Below, piece by piece: positions 45,301 through 56,190 of a DNA stretch of 64,000 nt. The position numbers and the translations under genes were made by a program. This DNA is from Hibiscus mutabilis (taxonomy: Eukaryota > Streptophyta > Magnoliopsida > Malvales > Malvaceae). A model generated the notes under the pieces. That model worked only from the letters and a program-made list of their open reading frames with translations, was not told the origin of the DNA and did no database searches. Every line of letters begins with the position of its first letter. Within the stretch, counting starts at the first letter, position 1. The stretch lies in NCBI GenBank assembly GCA_019671005.1, contig CM033732.1, forward strand, positions 11,133,932-11,197,931. The letters are read 5' to 3'.

Positions 45301-45950
45301 TACCTACCTATTCGGCGACAACCCTAGCAACTCTTTAGAAGAAACTTCTGGAAAATCATAAACTGTACAGATGTCCTGCACACATACATCCTTAGATCCA
45401 AGATTCATAACATAGGCCAAATACACCTGACATCTGAGTTTCAACATTCGACTTGTTTCCAAAGCTGAAACAACATTGGCCAGGAACTTTGCATTCTTGC
45501 CAACCACCTCAACTTCATAATCATCGGCAAGACGCAAGGATATCTGTTTGGTTTCAAAATCCACAACTGCCCTATGCTCGAATAACCAATCCATCCCTAA
45601 AATTGCATCAAAACCATGGAATGGCAACTCCATCAAATCCACGGCAAACACATGATCTTGCACCATTAAAGGACACCTTCGATATAACTTCCTAACCACA
45701 ACCATTTAGCCCAAAGAACTAGTTACTCGAACATAAACATTCAAAATCTCAACAGGTATATCAAGTAACTGTGCATGCTCAATCAAAATATATGAATGGG
45801 TGGAACTAGAATCAACCAATGAAAACAAAGGTAAAGATTGCAAAGTAAAGGTACCTACAATCACATCAGTATCGTTGCATCCCTCACGATGCGTATACAC
45901 CCTCGCGGGACCTCCACCCTCTGGCTGGATAGCAACAGTGTGTGCCACAG
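45301..45950 (-). pseudogene. pol: C2 aspartic protease, active-site Gly changed
   Basis: 45706-45948 reads SLVDSSSTHSYILIEHAQLL; the usual active site is DSG, so Gly is replaced by Ser. A TAA at 45704-45708 splits it from 45304-45705 (MELPFHGFDAILGMDWLFE). C1 keeps DSG at the same place. Confidence 0.87.
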
Positions 45951-46985
45951 TCCTATGCCCACCATCTCTCGGCTAGAAATGTCCTCGTCCATACCTTCGA
46001 CCTCTCGGGCCAACCACAGTAGGTGCAGGAGCCTACGCACCTCTAGCTAACATAGGGCAATCACGCCTCACATGATCAATAGACCCACAACTCCAACAAG
46101 CATTAGCTGCAACCAGTGCAGGAACTGGACCAACTCGTCCTGCCTGTAGACAGTCGCGTCTAACATGGTATCGAGATCTACAACCCCAACAAACCTTATC
46201 CAACCTCCAGCAAACCCATAATGTCTCTTCCTACATTGAGCATATTCAAGTATTCCACCTCTGAAACTTTGCCCTAGCTAACCTCTCTTCCCAAGCTTAG
46301 GTCAATGTCTCCGATCTTGATGTATCTTATACCGACCACCACCAATATTAAAATCAGCAGCTCTTTCACCATGACCAGTTCCTCCAGCACGGGATGTCAA
46401 AACCCAAACTATGCTCAATATCCTTGTCTCTCGAAACTAACACATCAAAATCAACATACTCAGCAGCCAAAATATATGTCTTAACCTCCTAAGTCAATCC
46501 ATAACAGAAGAGGTCACAACGGCTCCTCTCATCAGGCATCAACTCAGAAGCATACTGGCTCAGCATCACAAGCTGTATCTCATACTCAGATACCGACATA
46601 TCCTCTTCTACCAAAGCCATGAACTCGTATTTCTTCTCATCTTGGTATCTAGCTCCGAGATACTTCTTCCTAAAGGTAGATTGGAAGGTTTCCCATGTCA
46701 TATTGTCAGTTTCCATACTCGCAAATCACTGTAGTCCACCAGCTATACGCATCTCCCTGCAGTAAAGATACAACACATCCCAGCTTACGGGCGTCTAAAC
46801 AACCCATCTGATCCAATATACGATATGTCCTGACAAACCAATCCTTAGAAGCCTCAGGCGTCAATCACTTGTTGCACACCCGCAAGTGGATTCGGCGGAA
46901 GAGGTGGCAACTCCTCAATAGGCATAACATTATCCTCACCCTCATGCCTTCTCGTATTCGCATTAAAATGTAATTCTCTCCTCGG
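45951..46985 (-). pseudogene. gag: C2 gag
   Basis: MTWETFQSTFRKKYLGARYQ and VMLSQYASELMPDERSRCDL lie in 46489-46716. An intact zinc knuckle CWSCGSIDHVRRDCP is at about 46060-46103, and a second, changed one is near 46150-46220. The N-terminal part up to 46985 is scattered over frames. Confidence 0.85.
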
Positions 46986-46986
46986 C

Positions 46987-46999
46987 GGCATCGATACCA
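46987..46999 (-). other. C2 primer-binding site
   Basis: The minus strand reads TGGTATCGATGCC, 5 bp inside the LTR end at 47005. It is nearly identical to the C1 site and again differs from the standard initiator-Met complement at the centre. Confidence 0.75.
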
Positions 47000-47004
47000 C
47001 CAAA

Positions 47005-49787
47005 TGTAACTCTCTCGACTCGACCTAGCTACAAGACCGAACCGAGTGAGCTACATTAGGTTTATCGAAGTAAACCGAAAAGGAACACTTGGAAAAATGC
47101 AACCATTTTTCCCTTTATCTTATCTAGATGCAGGTTATTACCCTGCATGTACATACAAACAACGAGTGGAAACCCAACTCAATTGGGCATCAAATTGATA
47201 TCCAATTGGCCACATTACAAGAATATGGACCAAAATGTAAATATATAAATCTATAAGGATTAACTTGTAATTTGCTTTACCAATCTTCGATTAATCAGGT
47301 TACAAGCATACATGCCAAATTTCAACTTAAAACGATCATCCGAACTCATCCAATTGTATACATAACATCCAGGGACCAAAATGTAAATTCCACTATTTCA
47401 AAGGGCTAATTTCGTAATTAATATTACCAATCCTCAATTAAACCAATTACATGCATACTGGTGAAATTTCAGGTTAAAATGATCATTCAAACTCATTAAT
47501 TGCAAGTATATCAATCAGGGACTAAAACGAGAGAAAATAGAAACCTTAAAACATACTTTTAACTAACTTAACCACTGACCGTATCGATACGCGGGCAAGT
47601 GTATCAATACGCCCGAGCTTTCTCAAAATTCTAGATTCCAGTAGCTTAAAATTGTATCGATACGCCTTCACGTGTATCGATACACTATGCCTGAAACGGT
47701 AGACCCGTATCGATACGGTCACCCTGTACTGATACGCTAAGCCTGAAAATGTACTTACCCGTATTGATACGGTCACCCGTTTATTGATACGCTGTGCCTA
47801 GAAACACTTACCTATATCGATACGGGTACATGCGTAAGGATACACCCTGACATGTAATGTCATAATTTGCTGGTTTTTAGCCCCGTTTTGGAATTCTAAC
47901 ACTTAAGCATGCTTCTAACAATCAAATAACATCATCATTGGTCATTTACCATCAACTACCATAAACCAAACATCAAGAAACAATCATCATGCTTCATAGG
48001 TAAACTATAGGCATGCTTCTTAATACTCAAGCAACCAAAGCGTGAACCATATGCAAAATCCAACAAACCAAGCTTATCACAAGTCCAAAGCAACAAAATA
48101 AACTTGCTCAAACGGAGAAGTAACCACTCAAACCCTCCCAACAACATTTAAGCCACATTGCCTTTATTAGTAGTTTAAAACCCAAACATACTTTGGTAAA
48201 TCAAGTCTTTGAATTCCCTCCTTGCTTGCTAGGCCACTTGCATTCAATCAATCTACATTGATGATAAAAGAGAGCGTAAGCAATCATTTCTTAGTGATGA
48301 GCGCTCGAGAATATAAAACATCATCCAATGCAATTAAGAACCATTTCAAACCATCATGTCATTATTTCAAAACATGCACTTAATCTTTATAAAATCAGCA
48401 TATTAAACTATATGCAACATGTATCATGGATTCCACAACATAATCCCATATGCAATTCCCTCTACTTAAGCTTTCCCAAGCATAACATCTCATATGCAAA
48501 ACTTAAGGAGTATAACACGTATAAATCACATCATTCAAACCAATCCATCAACATGATACTATTTAAAACGTTATATTGGCTCTCAAGTGATCCGTTGCCA
48601 TATACATCCTTTCTATAAATCATCATTAACATCATATACACAGATTTCCCAAGAGATTTCGCAATCTCTTGCAGCTCAATGGCATGGAGTTGTACAACAC
48701 ATGAACAACCTCTACACTACCAAGGCTAATCCTCCAACGTAGAGTTCACACACTCGACGCATCAACCTCTACAACTCATGATTGGAGTAAAAACCATCTA
48801 AGTGTTACCTCAACAACATTGGGGTTCACATGATCGGAGTAAGTACCTCTCGTACTACCTCTACAACCACGGGCGACTTATTATAGTGCACTTTAAATCC
48901 TATGGCTGGCCAATTATGTCCGATAACATTTTCGATTCATCACTTGCCAATATAATCCACTTTTATAGGATCCAATGCATTATAATGCATCCAAACTCAT
49001 AGCAACCATCAATTAACATTTATCTAACTATAATCCCCCACAACACCACAACCTATAAACCGAAAACACCATCGATTCATCAAAAACCTCAACCCAGCCC
49101 ACAACTACGAATATCAACCTTCAAATTACATCAATTAACATCAAAACAACAACATAAAACAACCTTATACCTACAACAACCAATAATTAACCTCAAAATC
49201 TCTTAACTACCAATCTAACAAACTATAGATTCAATATATTTCGGGATTTTATCATCAAAACTCACATCATTATCATATTAAACATCAAAATCAAGGTATA
49301 AACCAATCCTTAACTCAGCAAAAACAGATCCCCACGAATTTCTTCAAATTTTCATCATAAACCATCAATTAAACCATAAATCCGAGTTTAATTAATCAAA
49401 ACCAAATGAAAATCATATAAAGTGGATCAAGAACTTAGGAATTTCAAGAAAGAACCTTTCATTAGAGGAGAAGAACGAATCCTTACCTCCAATGCTGATT
49501 TCTCCCCTCAATTGCTTTATAAACCATGAAAATTAAGGTAGAAACAATAAGTATTTGATGTAAAAGCTTTAGAAATCAACTGGAAATAAAAAATTCTTTG
49601 AAATCCTAATTTTACATGAAGAAATTGAAGATGGAAATGTGTTTGGCTGAAGAGAATTTGAGAGAAAGAAGTTACAAAGTTAGTTACGTGAAATTCTTTT
49701 AAAAAGCTTAATTGTGTTTAATTAATTTTCTCCACTATTTATACCTCTTATAAACTTAATTAAAAATAGTTAATTAAAGAGAGAAAT
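47005..49787 (-). repeat. C2 5' LTR, truncated and internally deleted
   Basis: It matches 38991-42195 from its TGTAAC end, but an internal stretch equal to about 40932-41386 of the other LTR is missing at 48966. The match stops near 49787, so about 330 bp including the outer terminus are lost. The palindrome array is kept at 47577-47840. Confidence 0.87.
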
Positions 49788-50420
49788 CTTATTTCGCTAC
49801 ATATCCATCTGGCATCACCACACACCATAGTCATTTAATAAAGCTTCACAGGGTTCAAGTTGGCACACAAGCACTATGGCATTTGGTTAACAAATATGCA
49901 CCATTGTGTGGAGGGTCACAACCAAACGCCGCCATCACATGACTAAATTATCCTATCGTTATCTCGCTCTGGTACCACGTGTCACAAATATGCCCCTTTT
50001 ACTCAGTTGGCAAGCCGTGCGACACTTGAAATGGGTGTTACCCAGACAAGTCAACCTTTCTTATGCCCCTTTTCCCCAAAGAGTTATCTCGATCTAGCCT
50101 TCTCATGGTCGTAACGCGCTAGGGACTTTAGAGTATCGGATCCCGCATGGCCTAGCGACAGCTACACTCCAACCTCGTACTTCAGCCACGAGCGTGATAT
50201 GGGACCCTATGGCCCCAAACCGTCCCTAGGTATTTCTCCTAAGGAGACAGTGCGCCAACCACTAGGCCCCACTGCCCGCACACCTAGGCCTATGAGTAGG
50301 TCACTTACACCAAGGAAGCTCAGTCGCTAGCCCAGGCGAGGGGGATGGTGGAGACCCAACACCATACCACTTCCCCCTAAAGAGCTAAAGAAACTTACCA
50401 GGAATGACGCTAGTAGACGT
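49788..50420 (-). repeat. Fragment of another gypsy element (leader and LTR)
   Basis: On the minus strand TGGTACCAGAG (49967-49977) resembles an initiator-Met primer site. It abuts TGTCACAAATATG (from 49980), a plausible LTR end. That places leader sequence at 49788-49966 and LTR from 49980 to about 50420 or beyond. The segment is more GC-rich than its surroundings. No frame of interest is present; the far LTR end could not be set. Confidence 0.42.
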
Positions 50421-50969
50421 TGGAATGTCCTTGACAGGGACACTTTCTGGATATGGTCTTCAAAAAGCATCTTGACTCCTATCTCCTTCTTGGTACACCA
50501 TCAGGAACTTCTTATACATCAATCAGGGTTATAGCTACTTGGTCTACTTGGGCTCGTCGAGGAGTGATAGTAGACTAACGCGAGATAGCCTCGCCACTAA
50601 GCACCCACATAATCAAGTAACCAACCTAGAGAGATCCAAGAACAATCAACAGTGAGGAAAAAATATAAAATGACAATAAAACCAAAACAACAATGAAAAG
50701 AACCAGTTGATTGACTAAGGCATCCTAATATGCAAAGCTGTAGGAACGATAGTTGCTGATCCATGAAAGACCCAGCTGAAGAGAAATCCAAAATAGCGAC
50801 GAGCATGTTAAAAATTACCAAATTTTCTGTCAAAGAATTAAGTGTTAGAACCAAATCATAACTTCACATATTATATAACCCAAGATTTATCATGTAAACT
50901 GAATGCGGAAGTGCCAAAAATTACAGATTTTAATCCAACATTAACCTCTCTAGGAATAAGTGTGATGTC
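50421..50969. other. No recognisable gene
   Basis: I see only short chance frames and no terminal repeats here. The right part may belong to the LINE remnant that follows on the minus strand. Confidence 0.4.
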
Positions 50970-51460
50970 TCAGTCGAGACCTGCACAAATATTCACGCAA
51001 GAACTAGTAAGATGTTTAACAAAATAAGAGGCATTTTGAATATTTTGAATCCAACAAACCACATTACTACAATCACTTTCAATGATCGACTTATGGGAGC
51101 GACACCAAATTGAAGCGGGGAAGAGCAAACAAGCCTCTTTTACGATAAGACGTTTGGCAGTTCGAACATCTATCACACCGATTAACTTAGAAAATGAAAT
51201 TAGAGTTTGGACATCATAATTCCTCAAAGCACCACCAAACAAAGTGTGTCGCAGCCCATCAACGTTAAACTTAAGAGCCCCGGAGAGGCGATTTCCAACA
51301 ACTTGTAGGGAAGCACTTCGTCTTAAAGACTAACGAGTTGAGTTCAAATGGGCAACGGAGAAAATCATTGATGGAGGTCATGGCATTAGTCCATTTGGCT
51401 TTACACCACTAGCACACTCTCAAAATAACAAGGTCAAACAAGATATTTGCGTTGACTGCT
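50970..51460 (-). pseudogene. LINE-type RNase H remnant
   Basis: Minus-strand reading gives CKAKWTNAMTSINDFLRCP upstream, then ALKFNVDG, GGALRNYDVQTLISFSKLIG, VKEACLLFPASIWCRSHKSI and IESDCSNVVCWI. This is the RNase H-like domain found at the end of many plant LINE polyproteins (and related stand-alone plant proteins). The first Asp (FNVDG), the Glu (VKEA) and the later Asp (ESDCSN) positions are recognisable. A segment between FNVDG and GG is shortened, and stops break the upstream part. It is therefore a dead fragment. Confidence 0.8.
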
Positions 51461-51737
51461 TTTCCTCTATAAAGGCAACCTCGTTCCTATGTAGCTAAAG
51501 GGACCATGCAATCCCAAAAAAAAGACATCAACCAGATTGGTTTGGCCTTTTTGAACGTGGATTTTTGACACGGATAAAAAAATTAGGAATACCATGACGA
51601 AGTGTTTAATAATTATGCTATTAACGCAGAACATGTTGCATTGCGATGATAGCTTTCGAAAGCAAAGATAGGAATCGAACATGACCTATTCGATGAAATG
51701 TGTAAAAGAGTTATCAACAAGATAACGTTTAATAATA

Positions 51738-51800
51738 AGTGGTTGGAGAGCTAGTCTTTCATCCAATGCAGCTGGGTTTGAATCCCACCCATTCCTTCTT
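51738..51800 (+). repeat. tRNA-like segment, possible SINE
   Basis: GGTTTGAATCC at 51775-51785 is one base from the RNA polymerase III B-box consensus GGTTCGAATCC. TGGTTGGAGAGC near 51740 could be a weak A box about 35 bp upstream. The rest does not fold as a full tRNA, and I found no poly-A-like tail or duplication. The DNA between this and 52079 is AT-rich and gene-free. Confidence 0.35.
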
Positions 51801-52443
51801 TTTCATTTCTTTATTTGCTTTATTTCCAGCTAATCATATAGTGACATGTCAGTTAAATTTATCAAATTAAATAAATTTAAAATAAAATAAAATTGATGAT
51901 ATGTGTCAGCATTTGATTGGTGGATTGAATTTTATAAAATTAAAATAAAATTATGACCAAATTGATAAAATGTGAAAGTAAAAAAGACTAAATGTGTAAT
52001 TATGCAAATTTAGCTAACTGCACGTCATCATCTCTGTCAAAGTTAATGGTCAGTGGCTTGATTGAAACTATTTTAATAAGGGTAAACTACACCAGTGACC
52101 ACCGAACTATTTGGGCGTACCTATTTTAACCACCGAACTATCAAACTCGTCAATCAAACCACCCAACTTATTAAATTGATCTATTTTGACCACCGACCGT
52201 TAAAAAACTAACGGCACGGCTGAGTTGGCTAAAAAACTTAATTTTTTATTGCCATGTTGGAGGTATATTGCCACATAAGCATATGACATTTTGGTAAGCT
52301 TATTGTTCTATTTAATGGAACCCTAATTACAAAGTTTATTCCCTTATCTCTTTCAATTATTATTTCCAACAGCTACATTGGTGAAGAGAAGTCTGCAGAA
52401 GAGGGAAGCAAGCAATGAAGAAAAGTTAAAGCTTGTAATCGAA

Positions 52444-52640
52444 ATGGAGGGTGAGAACTTGGATCAAGAATGCTTCTGTGGAGTGCATTCTCTATTAACG
52501 ACGGGATGAAAAACTAATAATCCTGGTAGAAGGTTTTGGGGCTGTGGAAACTATGGAAAAACACCTAGACTTGCAATTTTATTGTTTAGTATGATCCCCA
52601 GTATATAATCAATCAAGGGGTGTGATTGTCGGTCTTCTAA
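52444..52640 (+). pseudogene. GRF-type zinc finger remnant inside the MULE
   Basis: Plus-strand reading from ATG 52444 gives ECFCGVHSLLTT, a stop, then TNNPGRRFWGCGNYGK, and one frame over CNFI and YDPQ. This is the CxCG, GRxFxGC, CNFFxW pattern of the GRF zinc finger, a nucleic-acid-binding module known from plants, often seen in or near MULEs. Two or more mutations interrupt it. It is antiparallel to the transposase. Confidence 0.72.
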
Positions 52641-53323
52641 GAAAGATTTCATCTATGGAACGTGGAATAAGGAATGAGAGGTTTTTTAGGGTTTTGCTTC
52701 TTTGTTTTGTGTTTCTTTTAGGTTTAGGTTTAGGAAAATGGATGTCCTAATTTGTGGTTATATTTTAGGACAGTTTCAAGGTTGTTTTTTAGTTATGTGC
52801 CTGGGTTGTTGGAATTGCTATGTTAGATTGTAATGGAATGAATGTTTATGTAGCTGGGTTAAATTTTAGGGTTCCTATTATTAAGTGTCTGTGTTGCTTA
52901 TTGTAATGGAGTGAATGCTTATGTATCTTGAATATGCTTATTGTAATTGAATTGCTATGTTTATGTTGGATTTTTGGTTATTAAAGAATGCATTGAAAAT
53001 ATAAAGTAGATACACAAACAAAATTATAAGATCTGACCATAATATGATTCATTTCATAAGTGATCCATACAAAAGAGATTGTTTTTTGACCATTACAGAA
53101 ATAAAAATCTAAGTTCTGACCATTCATTGAACACATATAAAACATGTATACAACAAAAAGTTAAACCCCTATTGGTCAACTGCATGCATTACACAAAAAC
53201 CTTTCATGTGATGCCTATAATCACAACAAAAAGTTAAATCCTAATGGTCAATTGCATGCATTACACAAAGAAAATTAAAACAGTGAGTCTTGGAGTGTTT
53301 AGAATGGCCAACAGAATCATGGG

Positions 53324-56190
53324 TCACTTATAAGCTTGCCTTGGAGATGATTGACTAACAGAACTCTCATGAGTGGTGGGGGTGGGCATCCATCTAACAA
53401 TATAGACTGGTGGTGGGGTTGGCTTGGCCTTGGACTGTTGCCTACCAGAATGAGTAACAGAACTCTCCTGAGTGGTGGGGGTCGGCATCCATCTAACAGT
53501 ATGGACTGGTGGTGGGGGTTGGTGTTGCCTAACAGGTTGGTTTGGTGTTGCAACAGGATCCTGGTCCACACTTGTTCCAGATCTTCTTCTAATCTGTACA
53601 CAAAAGACAATATGTTACTGAACCTTAAACAACATTTGTAAATTAATTACAAAAAATAATATGTACACTTACTGGCAGTTTAGATCTTCTAGGAGCTCTA
53701 CTTGTAGTAGAAGTGGATGCTTGTTTAGATGGTCTAGTATTTGCACGAACATGACCCTTGTATGTCCTTGTATTATGACCAGATCCTCCACATTTTGTAC
53801 AAGACATCTTCACACCCTTCATGGACACCTTAGCACCCTAAGGTGCTTCACCTGTCTCCCTTCTTCTAAGGTTATTATGTGGTCTTCCTGGTGGCCTTCT
53901 CAAGACATGAGGTAAACTTGTAAATGTGTTTCTTGACAACTCCACTGGTTCTTACCCCTTACTGGATTGATGAAATGGGAATATATGGACATTTGGGTAG
54001 ACACTGAGTAGCATGGATCTATATAATTTTTGGGTCTTTCTTCAAGCAACAGTATGATAGAAATAGAATGGATGCATGGAATTCTTGCATAAAAATAGCT
54101 GATAAGTGTGTATAAACATATAGATCATTAAAAAACATTATGTAAAAAAACTTAACCTGTTAGTTGCCATCTTCTGCATGAGCAAGATGATGTTTGCATG
54201 TTGACAGAATGTTGGTCTTGAGGACCACATGAAACTTGGTACATTGCTCCACCAGCACGAAGAGGCCAACATCTATGTGACACTTAAGAAGAAAAAATAG
54301 AAAGAAACTACCAACATCTATGTGAAACTAAAACTAACCACCAACATATATGTGACACTAAAACATAGCAGAAAAATTAGAAACAAACAAATTAGAAACA
54401 AAGAAAAAAACAGAAAACAAACAAATGTACAAGTTAGAAACATACAATGCTAATGCAGAAACAAACAAACAAATGGCCAATTAACTTATGTGACAGTGCT
54501 AAAGCAAACCTATGTACAAGGGCTAATGCAGTCTCTAGTTAGAAACATACAATACAATGTCAAGTTAGAAATATACAAGTTTGAAACCATGCAAATGCAA
54601 TCTCCATCTTTCTCTGAATTTTAGGACACAAAGGCTCAATTAACTTCTCAGTTTCATCCCTCTTTTTAGCAATTCTTTGCATCAATTTGGATCTAATTGA
54701 CTATACCAAAGTAATAATTGCTTTATCACTAGCTTCAACTATCATCTACAAACTAAAATAGTAAGTGTTAATATTGTAAGTTAAGTGTAGAAAAAGTAAA
54801 GAGAAAAATAGATGGATTAACCTTATTGAAACACTCGCAATGATTGTTTAAAAGGGTGTCTGACTTAGGTCTGAAGGAAAAGTAAGACTTTGACCACATT
54901 GCATGGTCTTTCCCCAACATCCATGTATGTTCAGAACTTGATAAGCCCTACATTAATGGTCATAAATTAGGTTATTGATCCGTAAAAATCATATGCAAAA
55001 TAATTTGAAAAAAAATAAATAATTATCCCTCTAAAGTTGCCATGGAAGCTTTAAACTCTCTCACATATGTTGCCTTAGCAGCTCTCCAAAGTTGGTCTTT
55101 TAAAGCTTTTCCCTTATGCTTTTCATGTAACTTGAAATTATTGCAAAGGTGTCTCACACATGTTCTGTGGTCTGCATGGGGAAATATTTCCATCATAGAT
55201 TCCATCAATCCCTGCACAACAAAACTGTAAGTGTTATTAAGAGAAATGAATTAAATAAAACAGTAAATGTTTATCAAAAAAATTTAAGATTACCTTCTGT
55301 TTATCAGTCATAAATGTTATGTGATGGGAATTGTTCAACTCTAAATCAGTCTTTAAAATTTCCATAAACCAGCACCAAGATGACTCAGTCTCAGCCTCCA
55401 CAATGTTAAATCCATTGGGATAAAGACAGACATCTACATCCATCCCAACAGCTACCAGAAGATGACCCACATAATGGGCCTTCAAGTGACACCCATCCAG
55501 ACATATAATACGCCTACAACCAGCTTTGAACCATCCTTCATAGCTTGCATACAAATATACAGTCTTTGGAATACAGTTTCATCTAATTGCAAGACTGTGG
55601 TCGTCCCAGGGTTTGAGGACCTAAGCTCACCTAGATAATCATGCAGTTTTGTGTACTGGTCCTTTATATTACCATGCAGCTTCTCAAGGGCCAAGTTCTT
55701 TGCCCTAGCACACTTACTCAAATGGACAGACATGTTGTAATCCTTAAATACATCTTGTTTAAGGGATTTAGAGGAGTAATTTGGATCAGTATGGAATTTG
55801 TCTAAGTACCGCTTTGCCAAAAACTTAGCAGTTATGTTTGGGTTTTTATATTCCTTGAGACATCTATGTTCACCAGTAAGTGACCTTATTTGCCAAGTTT
55901 CATAAGGCTCACTAAAGCTAACTGGAGAAGCCCATAAAACCCATGGACACCCCGCCTTACAAACTGCTTGAATTCTCCAATTATCATTTCTCTTAAGCTT
56001 AAAATATATCTATTGTTGATGTTGTACATCTTAATAGCCTCTCTCAATACTTGTTTTGTTGCAAAAAGTAACCCCACCTTAAAATTTGGATTGGAAATGT
56101 CTACACTGGTATTAAATTCAGGATATCTTGACTTCTTCTGTGGACCATCAGAATCTGAATCATCTAAACTGTGTTTGTGTAATGAGTTAG
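53324..56190 (-). pseudogene. MULE transposase (MuDR type) with introns, decayed
   Basis: The minus strand gives VGLLFATKQVLREAIKMYNI, then after a frameshift near 56000 RNDNWRIQAVCKAGCPWVLW. Next come AKRYLDKFHTDPNY, a frameshift near 55540, and GCRRIICLDGCHLKAHYVG with the first catalytic Asp. Then MTDKQK, an 82-bp GT-AG intron (55293-55212), GLMESMMEIFPHADHRTCVR, a second probable intron to about 54951, and NNHCECFNK with the likely Glu. A SWIM-type zinc region follows (CSCRRWQLTG, intron, IPC.H), then a CTKCGGSGHNTRT knuckle with its last Cys changed to Tyr (53775-53815). One in-frame TAG lies near 54700. The transposase would act in the nucleus on the terminal repeats. Confidence 0.87.
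53351..53555 (-). repeat. Duplicated 100-bp unit at the transposase C-terminus
   Basis: Two adjacent copies encode PPPVHTVRWMPTPTTQESSV and PPPVYIVRWMPTPTTHESSV. The second differs by a few bases and the spacer is partly conserved. The duplication keeps the frame. Confidence 0.85.

Larger units (their letters stand above)
38991..49787 (-). mobile_element. Chromovirus C2 (Tekay/Del-like), minus strand, right LTR damaged
   Basis: C2 has a low-coordinate LTR of 3535 bp, a polypurine tract at 42526-42542, pol then gag reading leftward to rightward on the minus strand, a primer site at 46987-46999 and a shortened second LTR from 47005. The proteins are close to C1's. Both outer ends look disturbed: no target duplication can be shown because the right LTR lacks its last 330 bp or so. 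Confidence 0.9.
52080..56190 (-). mobile_element. Mutator-like element (MULE), interrupted by C3
   Basis: The left end starts GGGTAAACTACACC and continues with repeats of GACCACCGAACTA, a sequence style common at plant MULE ends. It is followed by a plus-strand GRF zinc-finger remnant and a minus-strand transposase. The transposase N-terminus is cut at 56190 by the LTR of C3, so the other MULE end should lie beyond the window. The possible 9-bp duplication cannot be checked. 52640-53320 holds no gene. Confidence 0.75.

Noticed and set aside
53351..53641. 96-residue plus-strand Gly/Trp-rich frame
   Set aside because: It is opposite the duplicated Pro/Thr-rich transposase tail, whose minus-strand frame continues from the zinc knuckle.
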